From Polynucleobacter sphagniphilus (GTDB lineage: Bacteria; Pseudomonadota; Gammaproteobacteria; Burkholderiales; Burkholderiaceae): 64,000 bases of DNA. Where the stretch lies: NCBI RefSeq assembly GCF_001953355.1, contig NZ_MPIY01000006.1, forward strand, positions 1-64,000, given 5' to 3'. This document shows positions 1 to 7,474 of the stretch, in pieces (position 1 is the stretch's first letter; every line of letters begins with the position of its first letter). Made by a program: the position numbers and the translations under genes. Under the pieces are notes generated by a model. That model did not search any database, was not told the origin of the DNA, and saw nothing but the letters and a program-made list of their open reading frames with translations.

Positions 1-251
1 ATCGGGGCAAATTGGTTTTGGCCCGGCACCATTGCCTGCGGTGGCAGCAAACGCTTTGCTAGCTGCTCTTCAGTCAAAGGTTCAATGGATGCCCAGTCTA
101 ATTGCGCCGCTCTGGCTAGGGCATCGTACTTGGCGACAGCACCCTTGGATAACTCTAAGGCTCTGGCAATCGCGTTTAAGGACAGGCCACATTCAAAACG
201 CAGCCGCAAAACTTCTTTAATTTTTCGCATGGTAATTGCTTTACTGGACAT
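1..251 (-). CDS. istA: IS21-family transposase IstA, N-terminal part (runs off window)
   Basis: This is an open reading frame on the minus strand that starts with ATG at 249-251 and is still open at the window edge, so only about 83 codons are visible. The translation begins MSSKAITMRKIKEVLRLRFE and continues through CGLSLNAIARALELSKGAV, a helix-turn-helix at roughly residues 20-42. This is the usual N-terminus of IS21-family IstA, which binds the element ends and carries the DDE integrase core further downstream. An istB ATPase would be expected outside the window. The terminal repeats at 370-456 and the interrupted zapD next to it support the call. Nothing visible suggests this copy is dead, but most of it cannot be seen. 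Confidence 0.85.
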   Translation of the reverse strand, partial: MSSKAITMRKIKEVLRLRFECGLSLNAIARALELSKGAVAKYDALARAAQLDWASIEPLTEEQLAKRLLPPQAMVPGQNQFAP

Positions 252-369
252 GGGGAGCCTAAAAAGCTCAACCATATCGGGTTCATCAAATTACCCTCGA
301 ATACTAAAATCCCCACTTATCTTTGCCTAATATTTAGGCAAAACGCATTTCAGAGGAAGGTGCAAAAGC

Positions 370-456
370 GGTCACGCTGATTCTGAAACAGGTGGTCACG
401 CTCACTCTGAAATGACCGGTCATTTGCCTGAAATGGGTGGTCACGCTGGCCTGAAA
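370..456. repeat. Multiple terminal repeats of the IS21-family element
   Basis: Three direct repeats sharing GGTCACGCT and CTGAAA lie at 370-388, 394-412 and 439-456. A partial copy (GGTCATTTGCCTGAAAT) lies at about 418-434. Repeats of this kind at each end are characteristic of IS21-family elements and serve as IstA binding sites. They lie between the istA start and the zapD junction, as expected for the left end. Confidence 0.8.
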
Positions 457-1124
457 TACGCAAGCAGATATTTGTTTGCGCTAATTTCTGAGAACAGCGT
501 GTCATCTTCAACCGCGATACGCATGAGTTGATAGACTTTTCCGGAGGGTGCTTGTTGAAAAGCACCTTGATGCGCCACCACTTCTTTAGCTTCACCTGAC
601 TGACGCACAAGACGTAAAAAGATTTGGCACGCCTCATGCCACGGCAAAAGTGGCGCTACATAAGATTCTAGTAATTCACGACGCTGATTGCTCGGACTAT
701 TTTTCCAAGCATGGTAGCTCGGTAAATCAATCGGACTGGTTCCACCTGGAATATTTAGGCGAGTACGAATGGCATTGAGCCATTCACTTTCAGTAATCGC
801 CATATTGGGTTTGCCGAGCGATTGATTGATGTTAATTGCTGCCAACTCAATTTCTGATAATGTTTGAGACAGTGCCTCTTGGTCTACTTTTTGAGATGAC
901 TTTAATCCATTGAGCGCATATTTCTGGCGTTCAAATTCTTTAAGGAGCAGGGACTTAATATCGCCCCTTGAGCCGATGTCACCCAAGTCAAACAAAGTAG
1001 CAAGGGCATTGTGATGCAACTCTGGGTCGTCTGATCGCAGAAAGTGATTGAACCGCGCGAACAGATACTCGAGTCGAAGCATGCTTCGGACTAGTTCGTT
1101 AAAGGGGTATTCGTAGACGATCAC
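441..1124 (-). pseudogene. zapD: ZapD (YacF) cell-division protein, 3' end cut by IS insertion
   Basis: ZapD cross-links FtsZ filaments at the division septum. The translation from a GTG start at 1122-1124 (VIVYEYPFNELVRSMLRLE) matches the ZapD N-terminus, and the family pattern continues through LPWHEACQIFLRLVRQSG to SANKYLL. After about 220 native residues the frame enters the insertion sequence, adds a few foreign codons (AYFRPA) and stops at 441. The family is usually about 250 residues, so roughly the last 30 are lost, including conserved C-terminal beta-strand sequence. It lies 11 bp downstream of coaE, the usual neighbour. ZapD is dispensable in E. coli, so loss is tolerable; some residual function cannot be excluded. 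Confidence 0.88.
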
Positions 1125-1135
1125 AGTTTTATATT

Positions 1136-1822
1136 TTATGACGAAGTTGGTAAACCCTTCGCACTATCTAGTATTTTTTGGTGAAAAAGATGAACCTGAT
1201 TGCTTAATTCTTCAAAATTGCCATTATTTTGAAGAATCGTATCAGCATGGGATAGACGCTCTTCTCTGGAAACTTGAGCATTTAAGATGCGTACAACTTC
1301 CGGGCGCGTCAAATTGCTGCGCTGCATCACTCTGCTAATTTGTATCTCTTCGGGACAGTCAACTACTACCAAATGGTCAATCAGTTCAAGCCAGGCCTTG
1401 GACTCAATTAATAAAGGAACGACAAAGACGATATATGCGCACCCATCTTTTGCAAGATTCCATGCCTGAGAAATAGTTTCTTCTCGAATGAGGGGGTGGG
1501 TAATGCGCTCCAAAATCTCCCTCGAGTGAGGATCTTCAAAAACCAGAGCACGCATTTTTGCTCTATCCAAAGCACCGTTCGGGTCAATAAAATGTGGGCC
1601 AAATTCCTTTTTAATCAAAGCGATTGCTTTGCCATGAGGGGCTGTAATCTGGTGGGCAATCAGATCGGTATCGACTATGCCAGCTCCTAATTGAGATAGT
1701 AGAGTGCTTACCGTGGTTTTTCCTGAGCCAATACCTCCTGTTAAGCCAATTAATGGCAATTGGCCTTTTAAGGCCTTCAGGTCGGTTGGATTTGCAGGAG
1801 TAACTGGAGGATTTGGGGCCAT
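1136..1822 (-). CDS. coaE: Dephospho-CoA kinase
   Basis: CoaE phosphorylates the 3' hydroxyl of dephospho-CoA, the last step of coenzyme A synthesis. The P-loop GGIGSGKT is at residues 29-36 and is followed by VDTDLIAHQI, the conserved aspartate region; the lid region RSNLTRPEVVRILNAQ is present. The 228-residue frame starts 46 bp inside pilD. The family usually begins only a few residues before the P-loop, so the first 20 residues may not be translated; an in-frame TTG just before PLIGLTGG is an alternative start. It sits between pilD and zapD, the standard betaproteobacterial order, and is probably cotranscribed with the pil genes. It is expected to be essential and looks intact. Confidence 0.95.
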   Translation of the reverse strand: MAPNPPVTPANPTDLKALKGQLPLIGLTGGIGSGKTTVSTLLSQLGAGIVDTDLIAHQITAPHGKAIALIKKEFGPHFIDPNGALDRAKMRALVFEDPHSREILERITHPLIREETISQAWNLAKDGCAYIVFVVPLLIESKAWLELIDHLVVVDCPEEIQISRVMQRSNLTRPEVVRILNAQVSREERLSHADTILQNNGNFEELSNQVHLFHQKILDSAKGLPTSS

Positions 1823-2262
1823 AACAATTGAATAATGCCAGCAATAGCAAGAAATGGGCCAAAAGGAAATGGCTGGTGATGACTTTGCCTATTCCAGGCT
1901 AACCATACCATCCCCCCAATTAACCCAAAGACGGAGGCGATGAAGAGAATTTGAGGAATTGCCAGCCAGCCAAACCATGCTCCCAGGGCTGCTAACAGCT
2001 TGGCATCCCCCATACCAATGCCATTTCGTTTCTTTATGCAGCGATATAGAAAATTGAGTGCCCATAGGAAAAAATATCCCAATAGAGCGCCACCAATAGC
2101 TGCAATCGGTTTCACAAAGGCCATATTGGTGAAACTGTTAAAAGCAATCCCAGATAAAAGAAGCGGAATGGTAATTGCATCAGGCAAGCGAAATGATTTC
2201 AAGTCTATGTAGGCAAGATACGCCAATATGCAGACCAGAAATACCTGAATTAATACATCCAT
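1777..2262 (-). CDS. pilD: Prepilin peptidase, short form (peptidase domain only)
   Basis: PilD cleaves the leader of type IV prepilins at the inner membrane. This 161-residue protein is almost entirely hydrophobic and has the two active-site aspartates of A24 peptidases, D20 in YIDLKSFRLPD and D86 in GMGD. The C-terminal PFPFGPFLAIAG motif is also present. The usual N-terminal methyltransferase half, with its cysteine pairs, is absent: typical PilD has about 270-290 residues, and only 13 bp separate this start from the pilC stop, so there is no room for it. It may process prepilins without N-methylating them. Whether the short form is ancestral or a deletion cannot be told from one genome. 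Confidence 0.85.
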   Translation of the reverse strand: MDVLIQVFLVCILAYLAYIDLKSFRLPDAITIPLLLSGIAFNSFTNMAFVKPIAAIGGALLGYFFLWALNFLYRCIKKRNGIGMGDAKLLAALGAWFGWLAIPQILFIASVFGLIGGMVWLAWNRQSHHQPFPFGPFLAIAGIIQLLWPQILQLLLQIQPT

Positions 2263-2275
2263 ATTGAAGGCCTCA

Positions 2276-3346
2276 TTAGACTATCTGCCCTAAACTAAAA
2301 ATAGGGAGATATAAGATTATCACTAGGCCACCAATTATTGAGCCCACAAAAATAATTAATAAGGGTTCTAAGCTCTGACTTAAGGTATTTAATTGATTAC
2401 TCAATTGTGCCCCAAGCATCTTGGAGCGTTTGCGCAGCATCTGTGCAAGGGAACCGCTTTCTGCGCCAATTTCAAGGAGATGTAAGGTTTCAATATCAAA
2501 AAGTAGATGTTGCGGGTCTGCGCGTATCAAGGCTTTACCAAAAGGCCACCCGCGTGCTAAATGTTTAAAGATATCCGCGCTAATGTCATGGCTGAGCCAA
2601 TGATTAGATGATTGTGCTGTGATTCTCAATGCATCTGGTAAGGGGAGTCCAGTGTCGAGTAAGTTTCCGAGGGTGCGGCACCAGTAAGTCAGCGTAGCCA
2701 GGCGAAATAGCTTGCCAATTACTGGAATAGAAAAGCTGAGGCGATCACACTGTCTCTGTAATCGATTTGATTTTCTCCAAAATAGAATCAATCCACTCAA
2801 GATAATGAATAGAGTGATCAATAGCTCTATAAAAGTATTTTGAATGAGGCCTGAGATGCCAATTAATGCGCGGGTAGGGGCTGGCAGGTCTGCTTTAAAG
2901 TGCTCAAAAACTTCTTTAAATACAGGCACTACCCAAACTATCATGACAAGCATTAAGAGTAGGGAGCTAGCTAATGTAATGGCAGGATAGCTCAGTGATT
3001 GGATAATCTTTCTGCGTAATTCAATCTGGGATTCTAGTTGTTCGCAAATTGTTTCTAGGGCTAAGGACAGTTGCCCAGATCGCTCGCTAACTTGTATGAG
3101 GTTGATAAATTCAATAGAACATTGAACATCCTGCGTCCTTAGGCAATCAGAGAGGCTATTGCCCTGTTGTAGTTTCTGATGGAGACCATCAATCCATTGA
3201 GACTGCTCCTTGGCAGATGAGCGCGATAGCAGCTTGATGGCGTTTAGAAGTGGCAGGCCAGCTTGTAAGAGTGCCAAAAGCTGTTGTGCAAATTGGAGTT
3301 GATCATGATGGTTTAATTTTTTGGATCGAAAATGAAGAATATTCAA
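2276..3346 (-). CDS. pilC: PilC / GspF-type inner-membrane platform protein of a type IV pilus or type II secretion system
   Basis: PilC is the membrane platform on which the assembly ATPase acts. The protein carries two T2SSF domains, about residues 15-135 and 220-340. Membrane segments are visible near 120-150, 170-195 and at the C-terminus (LEPLLIIFVGSIIGGLVIIL). At 356 residues it is shorter than the usual 400 or so, because the cytoplasmic N-terminal extension is missing and the first domain starts almost at once (LNHHDQLQFAQQLLALLQAG). The start overlaps the stop of the upstream ATPase frame by 4 bp, so translation is probably coupled. No pilin gene is in the window, so which appendage it builds is unknown. 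Confidence 0.88.
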   Translation of the reverse strand: MNILHFRSKKLNHHDQLQFAQQLLALLQAGLPLLNAIKLLSRSSAKEQSQWIDGLHQKLQQGNSLSDCLRTQDVQCSIEFINLIQVSERSGQLSLALETICEQLESQIELRRKIIQSLSYPAITLASSLLLMLVMIVWVVPVFKEVFEHFKADLPAPTRALIGISGLIQNTFIELLITLFIILSGLILFWRKSNRLQRQCDRLSFSIPVIGKLFRLATLTYWCRTLGNLLDTGLPLPDALRITAQSSNHWLSHDISADIFKHLARGWPFGKALIRADPQHLLFDIETLHLLEIGAESGSLAQMLRKRSKMLGAQLSNQLNTLSQSLEPLLIIFVGSIIGGLVIILYLPIFSLGQIV

Positions 3347-5736
3347 TGGCAGCTTCCTACCTCAAGCTCGAGCTCGGCTTGATCAATGATGCCTGCTTTG
3401 ACGTAATGCATTCCGGCATCATGCATCTTTAAATAATGTGAGTGTGGATCTTTTAAGGTTTTTAAATTAAGCGCCTCATGCACTCCTAGACGAGAAAAAT
3501 AGCCTGTCCCTTTGCAGATTTTGCAGGGTGTGGTTTTTGGATGAACATGACAGAGGCAACGCTTGCGAATTAATCTTTGGGAACTAATGCATTGTAAGCA
3601 GGAATCCAGCGATTCTGAATGTACCCCTAGGCTGTGAAGTCGTGCAATGGCACCAATTGCATTGCGGGTATGTAAAGTGCTCAGAACAAGATGACCTGTT
3701 TGTGCCGCTTGTATCGCTAGTTCGGCAGTTGCACTATCGCGAATTTCACCAATCATGATGACATCGGGATCTTGTCGTAAGAGGGCGCGAATAATGGTTG
3801 GAAAATCCAAGCCAGCTTTAGGGTGATAGGCTACCTGATTGACTCCGGGCAATCTAATTTCGATAGGATCTTCAACTGAACAAAGATTGCGATGTATTTG
3901 ATTAAGTTCGCTGAGGCAGCTGTAAAGTGTGCGTGTTTTGCCGCTTCCTGTTGGGCCTGTTACTAAGATCAATCCATTGGTCTGATGAATAGCGCTTCTG
4001 AAGAGCTGGAGTTGCTCAGGTAAAAATCCAAGTTGATCAAGTGCCAATTCCTCTACCTTGTTTGGAAGAATGCGAATTACCGCTTTTTCACCATAAAGGG
4101 TCGGGAGTATCGAAACCCTGCAATCAATATCGGGGGCAGAGAAATCATGTCCAATCGAAAGCCGACCATCTTGCGGAAGCCGTTTTTCAGCAATATCTAA
4201 CCGCGCCAACATTTTGATGCGTGTGAGTAAGCGCTCATGAAGATGAATTGAGTAAGATGAGCCCAATACTAATTGGCCATCGATACGAACGCGCACAACT
4301 GTCTCTAAAGTGTGCGCCTCTATATGTATATCAGTTGCCCGAGAGCAAAGTGCGGATGCTGCAATGTCTTGCCAGGCCCGAATAATTAGTGAGTCATCTG
4401 GTGCATAGCTCAATCGAATTTTTTTAGTATTAGGTGTGGGTTGATATAGTTTGACGGTTTTCACGCCATGCTCATCAAATTGAATGATCTCCATGACGAT
4501 GCCAGCGATTCGCATGCTGACATCATGGTCCGGAATAGCCTCTAATTTTTCTAGGATCAGACCATTGAGTGTGCGAGGTCCATCCAATGGAAGGTCTAGA
4601 TTAAGTAGGCGATTTAAGTCGCGCAATGAAGCCCCACCATTTGCTAAATACGTACCATCTGCTAGCCACCGAGGATCATTAGACAGGTTTGAAAAAGAGG
4701 TGGTGAATTCACCAATGAGCTCTTCAACAATATCCTCAAACGTGACTAGACCGAGCACCTCACCATACTCATTCACTACAAGACTTAAGCGTTGCTGATT
4801 GTCTTGAAAAAATTGCATTTGTTGCAATACAGGTGTTCCGCTAGGAATAAAGTAAGGCTCGCTCACTAAAGAGCGAAAGTCTTCATGTTTTAGCTCAGCG
4901 TTTCCAAGTAGGGAAAGGGTTTTCTTAACTGACAAAATACCAATGATGCGCTCAGAATCACCGTCACAGACTGGTAACTTATTGTGATAACAGGTTTCAA
5001 GCTGCTCTACTACTTCATTAATCGGTCGTGAGAGATCGAGTATTTCAATCTTCGATCTTGGGGTCATTACATCGTCTACCGAAATCGTTTCCAAATTAAA
5101 TAGATTGAGCAAAATATTACGGTGATGCGTAGAGACGAAGCGATTGGATTCAAGCACTAAACTTCGTAACTCTTCCTTACTCATTGTTCTGTTTTCGGTG
5201 TTAGCTTGCAGGCCAGATACCTTCATGAGGCCCGACACAAAATTGTTAATAAACCAAAGTAAGGGTTTTAAGAAATAGGTAAGGGGAAGGATCAGCCAAC
5301 CAACATTGGAGGCAATTTTTTCTGGAAATGCAGCGCCAATCACTTTTGGAGTAATTTCACTAAAAATAATAATGAGCAATGCGACAACTAAGGTAGCAAC
5401 GGATAAAACGAGACCGCTATCTCCAAAAACATGAAGCGCGATACCTGTTACTAAAATTGGTAAAACGGTATTGATTAAATTGTTAGAAATTAAAAGGACT
5501 GATAAAAGGGAGTCAATTCTTTTTAATAACCTAGCTGCTAAAGCTGCACCAGCATTGCCGCTATTAGCCATTGCACGTAAGCGATGACGATTGGACGAAA
5601 GCATGCTGGTTTCGGCCATTGAGAAGAAACCTGAAAGTGCCAGCAAAAAAATCACAAGGGCTACCTGTGCTGCAAAGGGCCAATCATGAAAAAACGTATC
5701 CATTCGGAATACCTGCAAAGAATGAGGAAGACTCAA
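3343..5736 (-). CDS. In-frame fusion: CorC/HlyC-family membrane protein (N) + PilB/GspE-type assembly ATPase (C)
   Basis: One 797-residue reading frame joins two proteins that are normally separate. Residues 1 to about 430 are a CNNM/DUF21 membrane domain (FLLALSGFFSMAETSMLSS), a CBS pair and a CorC_HlyC domain (NGGASLRDLNRLLNLDLP). Such proteins are linked to ion transport or resistance. From about residue 440 it is a secretion ATPase: RATDIHIEAH, Walker A GPTGSGKT near 595, Asp and His boxes (SVEDPIE, STLHTRN), Walker B DPDVIMIGEIRD, and a four-cysteine zinc motif (CLCH…CKIC). The ATPase lacks its usual N-terminal domain. The joint falls on an A7 tract (T7 at 4419-4425 on the plus strand). 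Losing one A would stop the first protein at KKFD, with a TTG for the second overlapping that TGA. Either a fusion mutation or slippage-regulated expression is possible. Confidence 0.85.
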   Translation of the reverse strand: MSLPHSLQVFRMDTFFHDWPFAAQVALVIFLLALSGFFSMAETSMLSSNRHRLRAMANSGNAGAALAARLLKRIDSLLSVLLISNNLINTVLPILVTGIALHVFGDSGLVLSVATLVVALLIIIFSEITPKVIGAAFPEKIASNVGWLILPLTYFLKPLLWFINNFVSGLMKVSGLQANTENRTMSKEELRSLVLESNRFVSTHHRNILLNLFNLETISVDDVMTPRSKIEILDLSRPINEVVEQLETCYHNKLPVCDGDSERIIGILSVKKTLSLLGNAELKHEDFRSLVSEPYFIPSGTPVLQQMQFFQDNQQRLSLVVNEYGEVLGLVTFEDIVEELIGEFTTSFSNLSNDPRWLADGTYLANGGASLRDLNRLLNLDLPLDGPRTLNGLILEKLEAIPDHDVSMRIAGIVMEIIQFDEHGVKTVKLYQPTPNTKKIRLSYAPDDSLIIRAWQDIAASALCSRATDIHIEAHTLETVVRVRIDGQLVLGSSYSIHLHERLLTRIKMLARLDIAEKRLPQDGRLSIGHDFSAPDIDCRVSILPTLYGEKAVIRILPNKVEELALDQLGFLPEQLQLFRSAIHQTNGLILVTGPTGSGKTRTLYSCLSELNQIHRNLCSVEDPIEIRLPGVNQVAYHPKAGLDFPTIIRALLRQDPDVIMIGEIRDSATAELAIQAAQTGHLVLSTLHTRNAIGAIARLHSLGVHSESLDSCLQCISSQRLIRKRCLCHVHPKTTPCKICKGTGYFSRLGVHEALNLKTLKDPHSHYLKMHDAGMHYVKAGIIDQAELELEVGSCH

Positions 5737-5821
5737 TATAGCAAAGCATGATTTCAGAGGCCATATATTTGGCTGAAAAAGGCCTCGTACTTACTCAATA
5801 AAGTGTGTCAGAATCTTCCTC

Positions 5822-6334
5822 ATGAAGCTGCCTATGCGTCATTCTTCGTCAAAATCTGAGCAATATTGTGTTATCAGCGCACCCTTTGGCAGACTTGGAA
5901 TTGCCACGGACATGGTCGATGGTAGTTTGATGATTTCAAGAGTAGATTATTTGCCGGCAGATAAAGCACTCAGTGCACCCCAAAATGCCTTGGCAAAAGA
6001 ATTGGCGCGCCAATGCAAGCTGTATTTTAAAAATCCTGCTCACCAATTTGATGTGCCTTTGAAGCCTAGAGGCACTATTTACCAGCAACAGGTTTGGCAT
6101 TGCATTCGAGATATCCCTTCGGGTAAAACCAGGACTTATGGCGTGCTTGCAGGCGATATACGCAGTGGAGCACGTGCCGTAGGAGGTGCTTGCGGTGCCA
6201 ATCCCTATCCCATCATTACCCCTTGCCATCGCGTAGTCTCTAGTGCTGGCCTTGGTGGGTTTATGAAAGAAGATAGCCCGGGTCTTTATCGCCAAATTAA
6301 GATCTGGCTTTTAAAGCATGAGGGGGCACTTTAA
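5822..6334 (+). CDS. ogt: Methylated-DNA--[protein]-cysteine S-methyltransferase
   Basis: This suicide enzyme removes alkyl groups from O6-alkylguanine in DNA. The 170-residue protein has the acceptor motif PCHRVV with the reactive cysteine at 135. The upstream DNA-binding segment IPSGKTRTYGVLAGDI (helix-turn-helix, residues 98-113) contains the arginine-finger region, and GGFMKEDSPGLYRQIKIWLLKHE closes the active-site domain. It is slightly long for Ogt, with a 10-residue N-terminal extension before EQYCVISAPFG. It is transcribed away from the CorC-PilB fusion. Its stop overlaps the stop of the converging squalene-synthase-type gene by 4 bp, with no room for a terminator. Confidence 0.92.
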   Translation: MKLPMRHSSSKSEQYCVISAPFGRLGIATDMVDGSLMISRVDYLPADKALSAPQNALAKELARQCKLYFKNPAHQFDVPLKPRGTIYQQQVWHCIRDIPSGKTRTYGVLAGDIRSGARAVGGACGANPYPIITPCHRVVSSAGLGGFMKEDSPGLYRQIKIWLLKHEGAL

Positions 6335-7305
6335 GCGGTGCTGGCTCTTTTTAGGCGTGCTCCTACCAGCCTAAAGAAGAGCTTCATGATGAGGTTGCTG
6401 TTGGCTGCGATGCTGGTAAAGCTATAAAAAGCGAGCACCATTTTTCGAGATAATTTCACTTCTTGAGTTTGTGAAAATGAATCTCTTTTGGTAATGAGAT
6501 TGAGGGTCATCACAGCTAACCCAAAAGCGAGGAAGCAAAAGCGTCTTATGCCAAATTCTGGTTTAGGAATGAGCAATATGTAATTTAGAGACTCTACAAG
6601 CTTTTGATAGGCCACCTGAAGCAGTTCGGACTCACTCATATCGCGGGGCTTCCAAGATACTCCACGTGCTTGGTCTGCTTCTGAGTCCTTCAAGATATTA
6701 GTCATTTGCAGCGCTTGACCAAATGCAATTGCCAACGCTTCTTGACCTTTAATATTTTTCGCAAACTCTGGACAGTAGTTGCTAAAAATAGTCGTGAGCA
6801 ACTCCCCTACAACCCCTGCAACAACATAGCAGTACTTTTCGAACTCATTTAAATCAGACAGGCCATTTTGAGATTGCTTGCTGTGAAAGTGTGACATGCC
6901 TTCTGACATGATCGATACGCATCGAGCTATCGCAAGCTGATCATTAGTAGGGCAAGTATGCAAAATTCTTAAAACAGTTGGCGTATGTGAAATGAGATCA
7001 AGTTCATCTTGATTCGGATAATTTTTGAGCGCTTCCAAGCAAGGACTGACAAAACTAGTAACAGGAATTTTTCCAAGTACGGCATCTAGAAATAACTTGG
7101 AAAGGTGATATTTAGCTTCTGGAGCAAGTTCAGCGGCATCCTCAATGGTGTCAATGACTCTGCATAGCAAATAGGTGTTTCCAACTACCTTCTCAATTGG
7201 TGGCGGTAGCAGTGGGATGGTTAACGCGAAAGTACGCGATACCGAGCCCAAGATGGTCTTTTGATATGCCAGATCGGCAGAGGGGTTTTCATCGTGGTAA
7301 TTCAC
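6331..7305 (-). CDS. Squalene/phytoene synthase family protein
   Basis: This family condenses two prenyl diphosphates head to head to give presqualene/squalene or phytoene. Both aspartate-rich metal-binding motifs are present: CRVIDTIEDAAE (about residues 48-59) and NILKDSEADQARG (second motif, before GVSW). The conserved YCYVVAGVVGELLT segment of squalene synthases lies between them. At 324 residues it is close to bacterial farnesyl-diphosphate farnesyltransferase length. The C-terminal 60 residues are basic and hydrophobic (SNLIMKLFFRLVGARLKRAS), suggesting membrane association. No hopanoid cyclase, HpnDE or carotenoid desaturase gene is nearby, so the product is not settled; the YCYVVAGVVG motif favours squalene. 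Confidence 0.82.
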   Translation of the reverse strand: MNYHDENPSADLAYQKTILGSVSRTFALTIPLLPPPIEKVVGNTYLLCRVIDTIEDAAELAPEAKYHLSKLFLDAVLGKIPVTSFVSPCLEALKNYPNQDELDLISHTPTVLRILHTCPTNDQLAIARCVSIMSEGMSHFHSKQSQNGLSDLNEFEKYCYVVAGVVGELLTTIFSNYCPEFAKNIKGQEALAIAFGQALQMTNILKDSEADQARGVSWKPRDMSESELLQVAYQKLVESLNYILLIPKPEFGIRRFCFLAFGLAVMTLNLITKRDSFSQTQEVKLSRKMVLAFYSFTSIAANSNLIMKLFFRLVGARLKRASTA

Positions 7306-7474
7306 TGCTGAATTATGTCAGACCCATTTATTGAAATATTCGACCCTATCCATGGGGATTGTTTTTAGCACCGAATTGGTGAAAACCCGAGGTGCAGTGT
7401 TAATTTGTTGCGATGCAAAAAATTCTCATCTAGTATGGAAGTAATTAACTATTTTTTATTCTTATGGGGTTCTT

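Larger units (their letters stand above)
1..462 (-). mobile_element. IS21-family insertion sequence, one end, inserted in zapD
   Basis: The element end is placed at about 462, where the zapD reading frame (…SANKYLL) stops matching its family. Read outward on the minus strand the element starts TGCGTATTTCAGGCC, consistent with the TG…CA termini of IS21 elements. Between 370 and 456 there are three copies of GGTCACGCTnnnnCTGAAA-like repeats, the multiple terminal repeats expected for transposase binding in this family. The other end and any target duplication lie outside the window, so the exact boundary is uncertain by a few bases. Confidence 0.8.

Noticed and set aside
350-637. 95-codon minus-strand frame across the IS-zapD junction
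   Set aside because: It reads zapD in the wrong frame and then the terminal repeats; no protein features.
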